Assembly (NCBI GenBank): GCA_938004375.1
Contig: CALKWH010000036.1
Location: 1-14,754 of the forward strand
Origin: an uncultured Pseudomonadota bacterium
GTDB lineage: Bacteria; Myxococcota_A; Polyangia; HGW-17
Direction: 5' to 3'
DNA: 14,754 nucleotides
Shown here piece by piece: positions 14,661-14,754 of this stretch. Position numbers and translations under genes: made by a program. Numbering within the stretch: the stretch's first letter is position 1; each line of letters opens with the position of its first letter. The notes below the pieces were generated by a model that was not told the origin of the DNA, did no database searches, and saw only the letters and a program-made list of their open reading frames with translations.

Positions 14661-14754
14661 GGCGCGGCCCGCGACGCGGGCCCACGTCCGCGCCTGCATC
14701 GCAGGCGTACAGACCAGCGAAGGGTTGCCGCCACCCCATCGGGGTGCACGCTTC
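14661..14754. repeat. 94-bp direct repeat, copy 2, at the contig end
   Basis: This is the second copy of 14247-14340. Stems lie at 14666-14682 (GGCCCGCG-A-CGCGGGCC, perfect here), 14691-14707 (CGCCTGC-ATC-GCAGGCG) and 14732-14746. The last 55 bases (14700-14754) are identical to 14286-14340, and the sequence ends exactly where copy 1 ends. Confidence 0.9.

Noticed and set aside
14220..14699. Minus-strand frame with 23-residue Ala/Arg/Gly repeats over the hairpin array
   Set aside because: 69 is a multiple of three and the DNA is built of hairpins on both strands; the peptide looks like a by-product of the repeat.

Overview
The window looks like one complete contig from a high-GC bacterium, probably from a draft or metagenome assembly. 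Bases 1-48 are an Illumina sequencing adapter, and the last 55 bases are an exact copy of a repeat block that ends at 14340, so both ends are technical. A Gram-negative cell plan is suggested by a lipoprotein with a clear lipobox and a non-Asp residue after the Cys. No rRNA, tRNA or taxonomic marker gene is present, so the phylum cannot be read from the sequence. The content is accessory and resembles a defence island.

Left part (163-4559): an AAA-type ATPase with a C-terminal DUF4143-like domain (+) faces a large leucine-rich-repeat lipoprotein (-). Divergent from the lipoprotein is a two-gene MNT nucleotidyltransferase / HEPN toxin-antitoxin cassette (MntA/HepT-like), with overlapping genes and all key motifs intact.

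Middle (4560-7004): a 209-residue helical protein that I do not recognise, whose upstream region holds a perfect TTGACA box and a 9-bp hairpin. Just after its stop codon lies an array of degenerate 42-bp tandem repeats (5519-5812). Then comes a GIY-YIG nuclease-family protein with a DUF4357-like C-terminus, in visibly lower-GC DNA.

Right part (7105-14223, all on the minus strand, transcribed right to left): a Type I restriction locus in the order hsdS, PD-(D/E)XK/DUF4268 protein, an unrecognised 380-residue protein, an unrecognised 123-residue protein, hsdR. Three of the four junctions are 4-bp ATGA overlaps. The exception is a 102-bp gap before the 380-residue gene. hsdM is not in the window and presumably lies beyond the right end. 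HsdS would direct the methyltransferase and HsdR would cleave. The three genes between them are not standard Type I subunits and are the best candidates here for an undescribed accessory module. Codon use changes abruptly at the domain boundary inside the DUF4268 gene and reverts at hsdR, suggesting that the intervening block has a separate origin.

Right end (14224-14754): a hairpin-rich repeat complex of 69-bp tandem units, each with two strong stems, bracketed by a 94-bp direct repeat that itself folds into three hairpins. It lies immediately upstream of hsdS and probably caused the assembly break.
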